A program made the position numbers and the translations under genes. Of a DNA stretch of 64,000 nt, positions 23,601-32,994 are shown piece by piece. The stretch comes from Pleurodeles waltl (taxonomy: Eukaryota; Chordata; Amphibia; Caudata; Salamandridae): NCBI RefSeq assembly GCF_031143425.1, contig NC_090439.1:646723465-646787464 (forward strand), given 5' to 3'. Position 1 is the stretch's first letter, and every line of letters begins with the position of its first letter. Under the pieces are notes generated by a model that worked only from the letters and a program-made list of their open reading frames with translations, was not told the DNA's origin and searched no databases.

Positions 23601-24227
23601 GGTGTTAAAATTCAAGATGTTACATTATGTGTGCATATTAAGTCCTTAATACAATTCCTATTGTGTTCCAGGAAATGTTCAGATTACTTTTTGTCCTCAT
23701 GTAAAAAGACCATGTTTGTTCTGAAAACATAATTCTAGAAGGTTCTTATATTCCTAGACAATGTGCAACATTTCATGAAACGTTTCATTGAGAAGTTGTA
23801 TTAATCATTCTTGATTCCTTCCCAGGTACCCAGACGTCTTGAGGCCTAGTTATTAGTCCTTTCTTAAGTTATCCATGGTTACAGTATGACAATGTTTAGA
23901 ATCTTAGTCTAGTAAAAATCAATGTGATATAATCTTGATATTGTGTGGTTTAACCTTTTGCTTCCTACAGGTCTCCTTCCCAGCTGTTCCCATCCTAATC
24001 CCCTTTTCCCCAGCTTGGACTCTCTCAGGCTCTGTGATTTTATCTATCAGAGTCTTGGAGCTGTCTAGTGGTGGCCATGTTGGGAACGTGCGCAGACCCA
24101 GAGGATCTGTTTTCCCTGATACACACACAAATATACCACCAAAACACATACACTGCTTAACCACCATCACAAGCCACACACCTAACCACACAACAGCACC
24201 TTCACCAATACACCTATAACACATACA

Positions 24228-25739
24228 ATGGCACCCCCTAAGCACCGGCAGGGAGCTAAGGACCATGGTGGACGAAATACTCAGGGTCGAGCCACATCTA
24301 TTCGGGGCACAGATGCAGCAGACACCTGTGGGCAGGAAGATGGAGCTATGGCAGACAATTGTCAACAAAGTCAACGCAGTGGGAAACCATCCACGCAAAA
24401 GGGAGGATATCAGGAAGAGATGGAACGACCTGCATAGGAAGGTTCGGTCCATGGCATCCAAGCACAACATCACTGTACAGAAGAGTGGTGGTGGTCCCCC
24501 ACCTCCCCCTCCAAATACACTGACTGGGAGGAGAAGGTCCTGGCAATCCTGCACATGGAGGACCTCACCGGACTCACTGGAGGACTGGAGGACTGGACTC
24601 GGAAAAGTCAACTACAATACCTTAACAGTCACCACACCTGTAATGCATGTATATCCCCATCCCCTCACTACCACGAGGACCCTATCCCCTACCCAGTCCA
24701 AAACACCCACATCCAGGTCCCCTGCATGCCCACAATCCCCCCCAACCCCTGCATGGAATCCCAGTGGCATCACAGCACCCACAATGCACCTCCACCCCCC
24801 TAAAAATAAATGTACATGAAGGTACCTTGCATGCCACTACATTTAACCATCAATTAGTGCTGACCAGTGCTGCAATTGACAAAAAAGTACAGGACACCCA
24901 CATCTCTATTCTCTCACACACAGGCACCACCACCCATGCCACCCGGATGGACATGTCAAGGAGTGCCAGTCCTCCACCTGAGGACGGAGGCCTCACTCAG
25001 GAAAGTGCAGAGGGGTGTCTGGACACAGATGAAATCCCTAGCTCACCCCACACACCAGGACAGTCCCCCTCCAGAAGCCCCACCCAAGACACCACTGACA
25101 CCCCTACCATTCAGCCACCAAAATCAGCTCTGGCCAAACGACCCCACACCAGTGTCAGTAGGCCACGGACTGGCTGCCCACATGTAAAGAGGCCACCCAC
25201 CAACAGGCAGGATGATGAAGGGCCAGCTACAAGTGGGACTGCCAGACCTTTGCAGGGGACACAGGGGGCTAGAGCCAGTGGGAGGGCATCAGTGACCCCG
25301 GGATGGCCAAAGGATGGATGCAGCAGCCCAGGTGGTGATATCTGAGGTCCTGGGAGCACACCATAATTTCCTAGACAGGATGAGCCGGATCCTGGCCACC
25401 TTGGACCAGAATCAGAGGTTGCAGATAGCACACCACCAGGAGGCCATGGAGCAATTGAAACAGCTCAATGCCACCATGGCCTCCATTGCAGGGGTGCTGC
25501 AGTGCCAGTACTACAGCCAGCCTGAGTCATCCACCTACCTGCAGGCCCCTACCACTAGCCATGACACTGCCCTGCCATCTATATCTGCAGCATCCACTGG
25601 ACTGGTGGCACTGCCAGAGGACTCACAGGACATCAGCACCCCTACCCGTGCATCCCAGCTGCACCTTCGCAAATGTGCCCTCAGTCCCAGATATTCCATT
25701 GAAACACCAGCCAAGACCAAGCCCAGTGCCAGGAAGTGA
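24228..25739 (+). pseudogene. Harbinger Myb/SANT-like gene, copy C (frameshifted)
   Basis: Starts MAPPKHR after a CA-rich leader. A frame change about 20 nt later leads into MVDEILRVEPHLFGAQMQQT, then RKMELWQTIVNKVNAVG and IRKRWNDLHRKVRSMASKHN, the same Myb_DNA-bind_5 type domain as in copies A and B. The exon 1 donor near 24596 appears mutated (ACTCGGAAAAG). Exon 2 starts after CACACACAG at about 24924 and is open to 25345. A frame change near 25310 leads into a C-terminal part with a helical segment (HHNFLDRMSRILATLDQNQR) and a stop at 25737-25739. The exon 2 sequence differs strongly from A and B, so this is a separate subfamily. Two frameshifts make it non-functional. Confidence 0.75.
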
Positions 25740-25845
25740 CTCTGCCCTGAACTCTCTCCCTTGTGTGCCACTGAGCTACCTCATTGACGTGCCACTGACA
25801 TCTCACCATCTTCCAATGGCCCCATGGACGATACCTCTGTGCTAG

Positions 25846-26432
25846 TCACTGGATGTATAGCCAGATTAGCTGGGTCCTGGAGTTGATATCTTCTCCCTCT
25901 TCTTCCTCACTATCACTCTCATCCCTCCTGTGAGGTTGCAGGGCTGGTTCGACAGAAACCTCCTCTTCCAGAAGTGGGATAGCTTTCCTCACAGCTACGT
26001 TGTGCAGCATGCCACCATTATCTTACACACCTTGTCAGGGACATAGCATAGGGATCCTCCAGACAGATGGGGGCAATGAAAATTTGCTTTCATGAGTCCT
26101 ATATTGCACTCTATCACTCTCCTAGTACGACCAGGGGCCTCATTATAATTCCTCTCTGCATCTGTCCTGGGACTCCTCACAGGTGTCAGGAGCCATTGCA
26201 TGTTGGGGTAGCCAGAATAACCTGTCAAAGTGGGTAAAAGAGGACTTGAACACACACAGTTTACTTGCATACAGCCTGCCTGCCATCTATGTACCTGATC
26301 CACTGTCATACACACTCACCTATGAGCCAAGCTCTGTCCCCCTGTAGTTGTCCCATCATGTGTGCCAAACTGCTGTTTCTCAGGACAAATGAATCCTGGA
26401 CTGCATTGACTGGCTAGGAGTCATAGAAAGGC
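25846..26432 (-). pseudogene. Harbinger transposase, copy C (truncated)
   Basis: Only the C-terminal half is left. The exon 1 end (about 26330-26432) reads QDSFVLRNSSLAHMMGQLQG and WLIG, followed by a GTGAG donor. The exon 2 end carries GYSGYPNMQWLLTPVRSPRT and RVIECNIGLMKANFHCPHL, which includes the last catalytic acidic residue (E in IECN). The tail is acidic (DESDSEEEEGEDI) with a stop at 25846-25848. A small deletion in the VACCMLHN block shifts the frame. It is truncated at 26432 by the start of Harbinger copy B, so the first catalytic Asp is absent. Confidence 0.75.
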
Positions 26433-28610
26433 GGCGGTGTCCTGAGCGACGGTGCTGGTGGGGGGCTCACTGAGCGTGCTGCTAGCGGCGGTGTCCTGAG
26501 CGGCAGTGCCCGTGGCGGCGGTGCATATGGCGGTGCCGGTCTTGTCCGCCGTGCAGGTTGGTGGCGACTTCCCTTTCTTTCTCTAGCCCTTCCCCACCTT
26601 GGATGGTGGCGCAGCTGTTTTGCCACTCCCAACTGTTGTCCTGGCTGAGCCCTTGGTGGCAGGTGTTTTGGCCTTCTCCCTCCGGGCTGTGGGCAACTTC
26701 TTTTGTTTTGGAGGTGGGGGAATGTCCTGGCCTCGCTCCTTGGGACACTGGCTGCCCTGCTGCTTGGCGCACTCCAGAAGCCGGTTACTGCTGGCACCAC
26801 TGTTCCCGGTGATGTGGTGGCTGAGGTGCTGGGTTGGGACCTGGAAAGGCGGGCCCTAGGGGACAGAAGGGGTGGGGGAGGTGAAGGGAAGTGGTCAAGG
26901 TTTGACAGGAAAAGTTTTTTACACACACTGGGACGGGTAGATGGAGGGGGTTTGGGAGTGGAGGAAGAGGTAGTGGTTGTAGGAGGTGTTCGTTTGCTGA
27001 CTTTGGGTGAAGATGCATGGGCTGGAGGCTGTTGTGAGGTGGATGGCTGTTGGGTGGGTGTGTGACTGCGGTTGTGTACTTTGAGGGGAGGGCTCAAAGA
27101 CACACTGGGAGAGGACACAGGGGATGTGTGAATGGTAGTAGGGGTGGTGAGTGCGCGTGAGCGGGGTGTGGTGATGGAGGTAGTGGTTGAAGATGTAGTG
27201 CATGCAGGTGTGAGTGGAGACGTGACAGGGAGGGAGGAGGGCGACGTGGAGGAGAGGGACACAGTGGAGGCAGTGGATGTTGGCATGGGTATGATGCTTT
27301 GTGAGTGCCTGTAGGATGTGTGGTGCTTATGTTTGCCAGAGCTACCCTTGTGTGCGGAGGTGTGTGCATGCTTGTCTGATGGTGTGCTTGGGATAGGCTG
27401 AGGTACTGGGGATTGGGTCTGGGTGGAGGAAGTTGGAGGGGGGGAGGTTGGACAAAGGGACAATGGTTGCCATCAGTACTGAGGCCAGAGTCTGAAATGC
27501 TCGCTGTTGGGCTGCCTGGCCAGAATGAATGCCCTCCAGTTATGCATTTGTCTGTTGCAACTGCCTCTCTACACCCTGGATGGCATTCAGAATGGTAGAC
27601 TGCCCAACAGTGAGGGATCTGAAGAGGTCAATGGCCTCCTCACTGAGGGCAGCAGGGCTGACTGGGGCAGGGGCTGAGGTGCCTGGGGCAAAGGAGATGC
27701 CCACCCTCCTGGGTGAAGGCCACAGGGCACACGCTGAGAGGCTGCTGGGAGGGCGGTGCTGGTAGGGGGGTGGCGGCTGTACCTGTAGATGCGGTGGGCA
27801 CAGAGGGGCCCGCCACTGCAGGGGAGCTCCAATCAGAGGAGGAGTCGGTGTCACTGGTCTCAGCTCCTGTCCCCGCCGTGGAGCTCCCCTCTGTCCCACT
27901 GGTGAATTCGGAGTCCGTAGTCTCGCCGCCCAGGGCCATGTGGGATGCAGCTCCCTCTTGCTCCGGTGGCACAGCTCCTCCGCCTGATGATACTAATGCA
28001 CACAAGAACAGGGAGACCACAAAGAGGGGGGGGGAAAGACATGTTTAGTGCATGCAATACCGCTACCGTTGGCGGACACTACAGATACAGCAGCCCTCTG
28101 CACTATGCCATGCACTTTGAGTTTCCTAATTGATCACAGGGACATGGGGTACAAGGCCTATGCCCGATTGCTGCACACATGCAAGTCACAGGAGCCTGAC
28201 TAGGTGTAGATGGCTCTTACCACTGGTGGGGATGGGGTGCCACTGAGCACACAGCCCACCTCCCCCACCCAGAGACCTCCAATGCACGCTGAATCAGATG
28301 GATGCGAGTGTACTCACCCCCCTTGTGGCTGCTGTGATGCCCAGAAGCGCCCATCCAACTCCAGATACGCCACCGACAGGATCCGGAACATCGGGGGGGG
28401 GGGGGGGGGGGTCATGGTGCGACGGGCACCTCTCCCACGTTGGGAGGCCATCCCCCAGCTGGGCCTCCGCCATCTTCTTGCTCCAGCGGCGAATGTCCTC
28501 CCATCTTTTACGGCAGTGGGTGCTCCATCTGTGGTGGACCCCCAGGGCCTGGACGTCCTTGCCAATGGCACGCCAAATATTCTTCTTCTGGTGAGCTCTG
28601 ACCTACAGGA
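26433..28610 (-). pseudogene. Harbinger accessory Myb/SANT-like gene, copy B (5'-deleted)
   Basis: Lacks exon 1, lost with the internal deletion. Exon 2 (28430-28603) keeps AHQKKNIWRAIGKDVQALGV and HCRKRWEDIRRWSKK, with the Trp that is a stop in copy A. A frame change follows, then a run of 19 G at 28393-28411. The Ser/Asp-rich and helical parts (ALSEEAIDLFRSLTVGQST, QGVERQLQQTN) lie at about 27540-28010. A Ser/Thr/Pro-rich frame is open for 349 codons at 26414-27463. The repeat tail has only a few units. It cannot make the full protein. Confidence 0.6.
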
Positions 28611-28654
28611 ATAGTACAGGGGAAAAGGAAAAACTATAACCGTCCGACCTGTTC

Positions 28655-28952
28655 TTGGGGTGCTGGGTTAGCCTGGGTTCCCTGTAGCGGTGGACACACT
28701 GCTGCTTGACGTGTCCTGGGGACAGCGGTATGGGCCCGCTGGGTGGGTGCTGTGCTGGTGTTTCCTGAGAGGGGAGGCTCTGTGGTGGCCTGTGACTGTG
28801 TGAGGGGAACCGACTGTCCCAAGGTCCCCGATGGGCCGGGCTGGTCATCTAGATCCAGTTGGACAGAGCTGCTGTCATCACTGTGGGCCTCTTCTGTGGG
28901 TGGAGTGGACATGTCTGGGACCTCCTGTCCAGTGACGTTCGGTAGGAGTCCA
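28655..28952 (-). pseudogene. Second Harbinger Myb-like gene, copy B, exon 2 fragment
   Basis: An acidic stretch, EEAHSDDSSSVQLDLDDQPG, then a Ser/Thr-rich region, open through 28634-28912. It corresponds to A 8985-9270. The 3' part is removed by the deletion. The acceptor reads CCTGCTG instead of CCTGCAG, so splicing to exon 1 would fail even without the LTR in the intron. Confidence 0.6.
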
Positions 28953-29098
28953 GCAGGGGTGTAAAGGTATGATTATTGCATCGGAGTGTGCCATGGTGTG
29001 CAATGGGTGTGTGACCCTGTACTCCAGTGCTTCCATTCCTGTGTAGGACCTTGTGTGATAATTGTTTAGGGTTCTGTGTGGGTTTGTGTATTGGATAT

Positions 29099-31771
29099 TG
29101 TAAGGAAATGCCTCCTTGGCATGGTTACCCCCTGACTTTTTGCCTTTGCTGATGCTATGTTTTGAATTGAAAGTGTGCTGAGGCCTGCTAACCAGGCCCC
29201 AGCACCAGTGTTCTTTCCCTAACCTGTACTTTTGATTCCACAATTGGCACACCCTGGCATCCAGATAAGTCCCTTGTAACTGGTACCTCTGGTACCAAGG
29301 GCCCTGATGCCAGGGAAGGTCTGTAAGGGCTGCAGCATGCCTTATGCCACCCTAGAGACCCCTCACTCAGCACAGACACACGGCTTACCAGCTTGTGTGT
29401 GCTAGTGAGAACAAAATGAGTAAGTCGACATGGCACTCCCCTCAGGGTGCCATGCCAGCCTCTCACTGCCTATTCAGTATAGGTAAGACACCCCTCTAGC
29501 AGGCCTTACAGCCCTAAGGCAGGGTGCACTATACCATAGGTGAGGGCACCAGTGCATGAGCACTGTGCCCCTACAGTGTCTAAGACAAACCTTAGACATT
29601 GTAAGTGCAGGGTAGCCATCAGAGTATATGGTCTGGGAGTCTGTCAAACACGAACTCCACAGCACCATAATGGCTACACTGAAAACTGGGAAGTTTGGTA
29701 TCAAACTTCTCAGCACAATAAATGCACACTGATGCCAGTGTACATTTTATTGTAAAATACACCCCAGAGGGCACCTTAGAGGTGCCCCCTGAAACCTAAC
29801 CGACTATCTGTGTAGGCTGACTGGTTCCAGCAGCCTGCCACACTAGAGACATGTTGCTGGCCCCATGGGGAGAGTGCCTTTGTCACTCTGAGGCCAGTAA
29901 CAAAGCCTGCACTGGGTGGAGATGCTAACACCTCCCCCAGGCAGGAGCTGTAACACCTGGCGGTGAGCCTCAAAGGCTCACCCCTTTGTCACAGCACCGC
30001 AGGACACTCCAGCTTAGTGGAGTTGCCCGCCCCCACTTTTGGCGGCAAGGCTCGAGGAAACAAAGAGAACAACAAGGAGGAGTCACTGGCCAGTCAGGAC
30101 AGCCCCTAAGGTGTCCTGAGCTGAAGTGACTAACTTTTAGAAATCCTCCATCTTGCAGATGGAGGATTACCCCAATAGGATTAGGGATGTGACCCCCTCC
30201 CCTTGGGAGGAGGCACAAAGAGGGTGTACTCACCCTCAGGGCTAGTAGCCATTGGCTACTAACCCCCCAGACCTAAACACGCCCTTAAATTTAGTATTTA
30301 AGGGCTCCCCTGAACCTAGAAAAACAGATTCCTGCAACTTACCTGAAGAAGAAGGACTGCTGAGCTGAAGAACCCCTGCAGAGGAAGAACAGAAGACACC
30401 AACTGCCTTGGCCCCAGACTTACCGGCCTGCCTCCTGCCTTCCAAAGAAACCTGCTCCAGCGACGCTTTCCAAGGGACCAGCGACCTCTGAATCCTCTGA
30501 GGACTGCCCTGCTTCAAGAAAGACTAGAAACTCCCGAGGACAGCGGCCCTGCTCCAAAAGAACTGCAACTTTGTTTCAAGTAGCAGATTTAAAGACCCCT
30601 GCAACTCCCCGCAAGAAGCGTAAGACTTGCAACACTGCACCCGTCGACCCCGACTCGACTGGTGGAGAAACAACGCTTCAGGGAGGACCCTCCGGCAACT
30701 CTACGACTGTGAGTAACCAAAGTTGTCCCCCCTGAGTCCCCACAGCGACGCCTGCAGAGGGAATCCCCAGGCTCCCCCTGACCGCGACTGTCTGAACTCC
30801 ATTTCCCGACGGCTGGAAAAGACCCTGCACCCGCAGCCCCCAGCACCTGAAGGACCGGAACTTCTGTGCAGGAGTGACCCCCAGGAGGCCCTCTCCCTTG
30901 CCCAGGTGGTGGCTACCCCGAGGAGCCCCCCCCCCCTTGCCTGCCTGCGACGCTGAAGAGATCCCTTGATCTCTCATTGAAAACCATTACAAATCCGACG
31001 CGTGTTTGCACACTGCACCTGGCCGCCCCGCGCTGCTGAGGGTGTACTTTTTGTGCTGACTTGTGTCCCCCCCCGGTGCCCTACAAAACCACCCTGGTCT
31101 GCCCTCCGAAGACACGGGTACTTACCTGCTGGCAGACTGGAACCGGGGCACCCCCTTCTCTCCATTGAAGCCTATGTGTTTTGGGCACCTCTTTGACCTT
31201 TGCACCTGACCGGCCCTGAGCTGCTGGTGTGATAACTTTGGGGTTGCTCTGAACCCCCAACGGTGGGCTACTTTGGACCAAAAACTGAAACCTGTAAGTG
31301 ACTTGCTTACCTGTTAAAACTAACAATAACTTACCTCCCCCAGGAACTGTGAAAATTGCACAGTGTCCACTTTTAAAACAGTTTATTGTGTTTTATGTGA
31401 AAAGTATACATGCTAATGAAATGATTCAAAGTTCCTAAAGTACTTACCTGCAATACCTTTCAAATGAGATATTACATGTAAAATTTGAACCTGTGGTTCT
31501 TAAAATAAACTAAGAAAATATATTTTTCTATAACAAAACCTATTGGCTGGATTTGTCTCTGAGTGTGTGTTCCTCATTTATTGTCTGTGTGTATGTACAA
31601 CAAATGCTTTACACTACTCCTTTGATAAGCCTACTGCTCGACCACACTACCACAAAATAGAGCATTAGTATTATCTCTTTTTGCCACTATCTTACCTCTA
31701 AGGGGAACCCTTGGACTCTGTGCATGCTATTCCTTACTTTGAAGTAGCACATACAGAGCCAACTTCCTACA
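29099..31771 (+). mobile_element. Solo LTR (2673 bp) with 5-bp target duplication GATAT
   Basis: Begins TGTAAGGAAATGCC and ends CAACTTCCTACA. GATAT at 29094-29098 is repeated exactly at 31772-31776. Removing it restores the intron of the Harbinger copy B Myb-like gene. No protease, RT or integrase motif lies inside, so it is a solo LTR. The length and 5-bp duplication suggest a Ty3/gypsy family, which is inference. A TA-rich stretch near 31500 and terminal T-rich blocks may carry the polyadenylation signal. Confidence 0.85.
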
Positions 31772-31954
31772 GATATGCATTGGTGATGGGTGTCCATGCT
31801 TTGTTGTTGCATGCAGGGCTTGGTGTTGGGATGTGTGGTTTGTGATAGTGGGACATATGTGAGGAGTTGGAGTGATGGGGGTGAGGGTGAAGGTGGGGGT
31901 ATGTGATAGCATGCAGGTAGGGTGGGGGATGAAGTAGTGAAAGATTTAACTTAC

Positions 31955-32330
31955 CAGAGTCCATTCCTCCAGCTACTCCTGCAAAGCCCTCAGGATGCAG
32001 TATAGCCAAGACCTGCTCCTCCCATGTTGTTAGTTGTGAAGGGGGAGGTGAGGGTCCGCCGCCAGTTCTCTGAACCGCAATGTGGTGTCTTGAGACCACA
32101 GAACGCACCTTCCCCTGTAGGTCGTTCCACCTCTTCCTGTGAGCCTGTGTTTTTGGGTGCTGTGCCACTGCGTTGACCCTGTCCACGATTCTGCGCCATA
32201 GCTCCATCTTCCTAGCTATGGTGGTGTGCTGCACCTGTGATCCGAATAGCTGTGGCTCTACCCGGATGATTTCCTCCACCATGACCCTGAGCTCCTCCTC
32301 AGAAAACCTGGGGTGTCTTTGCGGTGCCAT
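31955..32330 (-). CDS. Second Harbinger Myb/SANT-like gene, copy B, exon 1 (open)
   Basis: Opens with MAPQRHPRFSEEELRVMVEE and contains LFGSQVQHTTIARKMELW, RRIVDRVNAVAQ and HRKRWNDLQGKVRSVVSRH, a complete-looking Myb_DNA-bind_5 type domain. It is open from the ATG to a consensus donor (CTCTG|GTAAGTT), without the nonsense codon of copy A. It is about three residues shorter than A around AQHPKTQAHRKRW. A TATA box lies about 195 bp upstream. Downstream the intron holds a 2.67-kb LTR and the exon 2 acceptor is mutated, so a normal spliced product is unlikely. Read-through into the intron would add about 60 codons before a stop (the frame runs to 31767). It binds DNA only by family inference. Confidence 0.65.
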
Positions 32331-32523
32331 GGGGTGGTGTGGTGTGGGTGATGTGTGAGGTGGTGTGTGTTGTGATGTTTTGGGGTGTGTTGTGTTTTGT
32401 ACGTGAATGTGTATGTGTGATGGTGTTGTGTGCCTCTGTATGCTGGTGTTGTCTGTGCTTTGCTGTCTCTCGGACCTTCTTCAAAATTTTTGGTAGTAAG
32501 GGTTTGTGGGTAACGTGGGTGTG

Positions 32524-32533
32524 TGTTTTATAT
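32524..32533 (-). promoter_or_regulatory. TATA box of Myb-like gene, copy B
   Basis: On the minus strand AATATAAAACACAC, identical in core to copies A and C, about 195 bp upstream of the ATG at 32330. It is followed by a CA-rich leader. Confidence 0.5.
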
Positions 32534-32839
32534 TGTATTGGGTGTGTGGGAGTGGTGTGTGTATGTGTATCAGGTGTGTGTATTTCGATTTGTCCAATGT
32601 GGCTGTGTTTTGTAAATGTGTGTGTATTTTGAGCGCGGCAGTGTGTACTGCCAATGGAATACCGCAGTTGAAAGACTGCCGCGTGGATTAGTGGGTTGTG
32701 ATAGTGTGGGTGTATTCCTGTTGGCGTGACAGTGGAGGTTTTGTTTTCGCCAATTTATCATTGACCTTTGGTGTGGCGGACTTTTGTGGGTGTCTAGATT
32801 TTGGCGGTTTCTGAGCTGTAGGTCATAATAGTTGTGGCA

Positions 32840-32902
32840 GTGTGTTGGCGGTCTTCTGCACGGCGGTAAGTGGCATTTACCGCCAATGTTGTAATGAGGG
32901 CC
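32840..32902. repeat. Right terminal inverted repeat region, Harbinger copy B
   Basis: The reverse complement begins GGCCCTCATTACAACATTGG and continues GCGGTAAATGCCACTTACC. It aligns with copy A 10510-10564. The flank is TAT, as in A. Confidence 0.65.
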
Positions 32903-32994
32903 TATATTCCTATATCAGTAAATAGAAATCTTGGTAAAGGGTGTTTAAACTGTATGTAAAAATGTATTAAAATGTTTTAAAAGTATTGAACAAT

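Larger units (their letters stand above)
22271..24094 (+). mobile_element. Unclassified 1.8-kb insertion with promoter and tandem array
   Basis: The 7-mer GTGCGCA at 22264-22270 and again at 24088-24094 may be a target duplication that bounds this segment. The segment separates the copy C TATA box from its gene, a spacing not seen in copies A or B. It contains a strong TATA context (CTCTATATAAGGGAG, about 22529-22543), a 90-bp tandem array, and no long open frame. The phrase TTTAACCTTTTGC occurs near both ends (about 22350 and 23950). It could be a non-autonomous retroelement or a solo LTR. Confidence 0.45.
21774..26432. mobile_element. PIF/Harbinger transposon, copy C (diverged subfamily)
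   Basis: The left end begins GGCCCTCATTATGAACTTGG, close to the ends of copies A and B. It is followed by a promoter-like region, a Myb/SANT-like gene on plus (24228-25739) and a transposase fragment on minus (25846-26432). The gene order mirrors A and B, so the element lies in the opposite orientation. The transposase is cut off where copy B starts, so B's left boundary is either an insertion point or a rearrangement. An unrelated 1.8-kb insert (22271-24094) separates the promoter from the Myb-like gene. Confidence 0.7.
26433..32902. mobile_element. PIF/Harbinger transposon, copy B (internal deletion derivative)
   Basis: Collinear with copy A at both sides: the accessory Myb-like gene (minus) at 26433-28610, then exon 2 and exon 1 of the second Myb-like gene (minus), then a right terminus ending at 32902 that matches copy A. 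The middle is missing. Sequence equivalent to A about 6160 joins sequence equivalent to A about 8985 at roughly 28655, removing the transposase, accessory exon 1 and the 3' part of the second gene. A 2.67-kb LTR sits in the remaining intron. Confidence 0.75.

Noticed and set aside
26414..27463. 349-codon Ser/Thr/Pro-rich frame as an independent gene
   Set aside because: Its position and sequence match the middle of the accessory Myb-like gene in copy A. The lack of stops follows from low-complexity composition.
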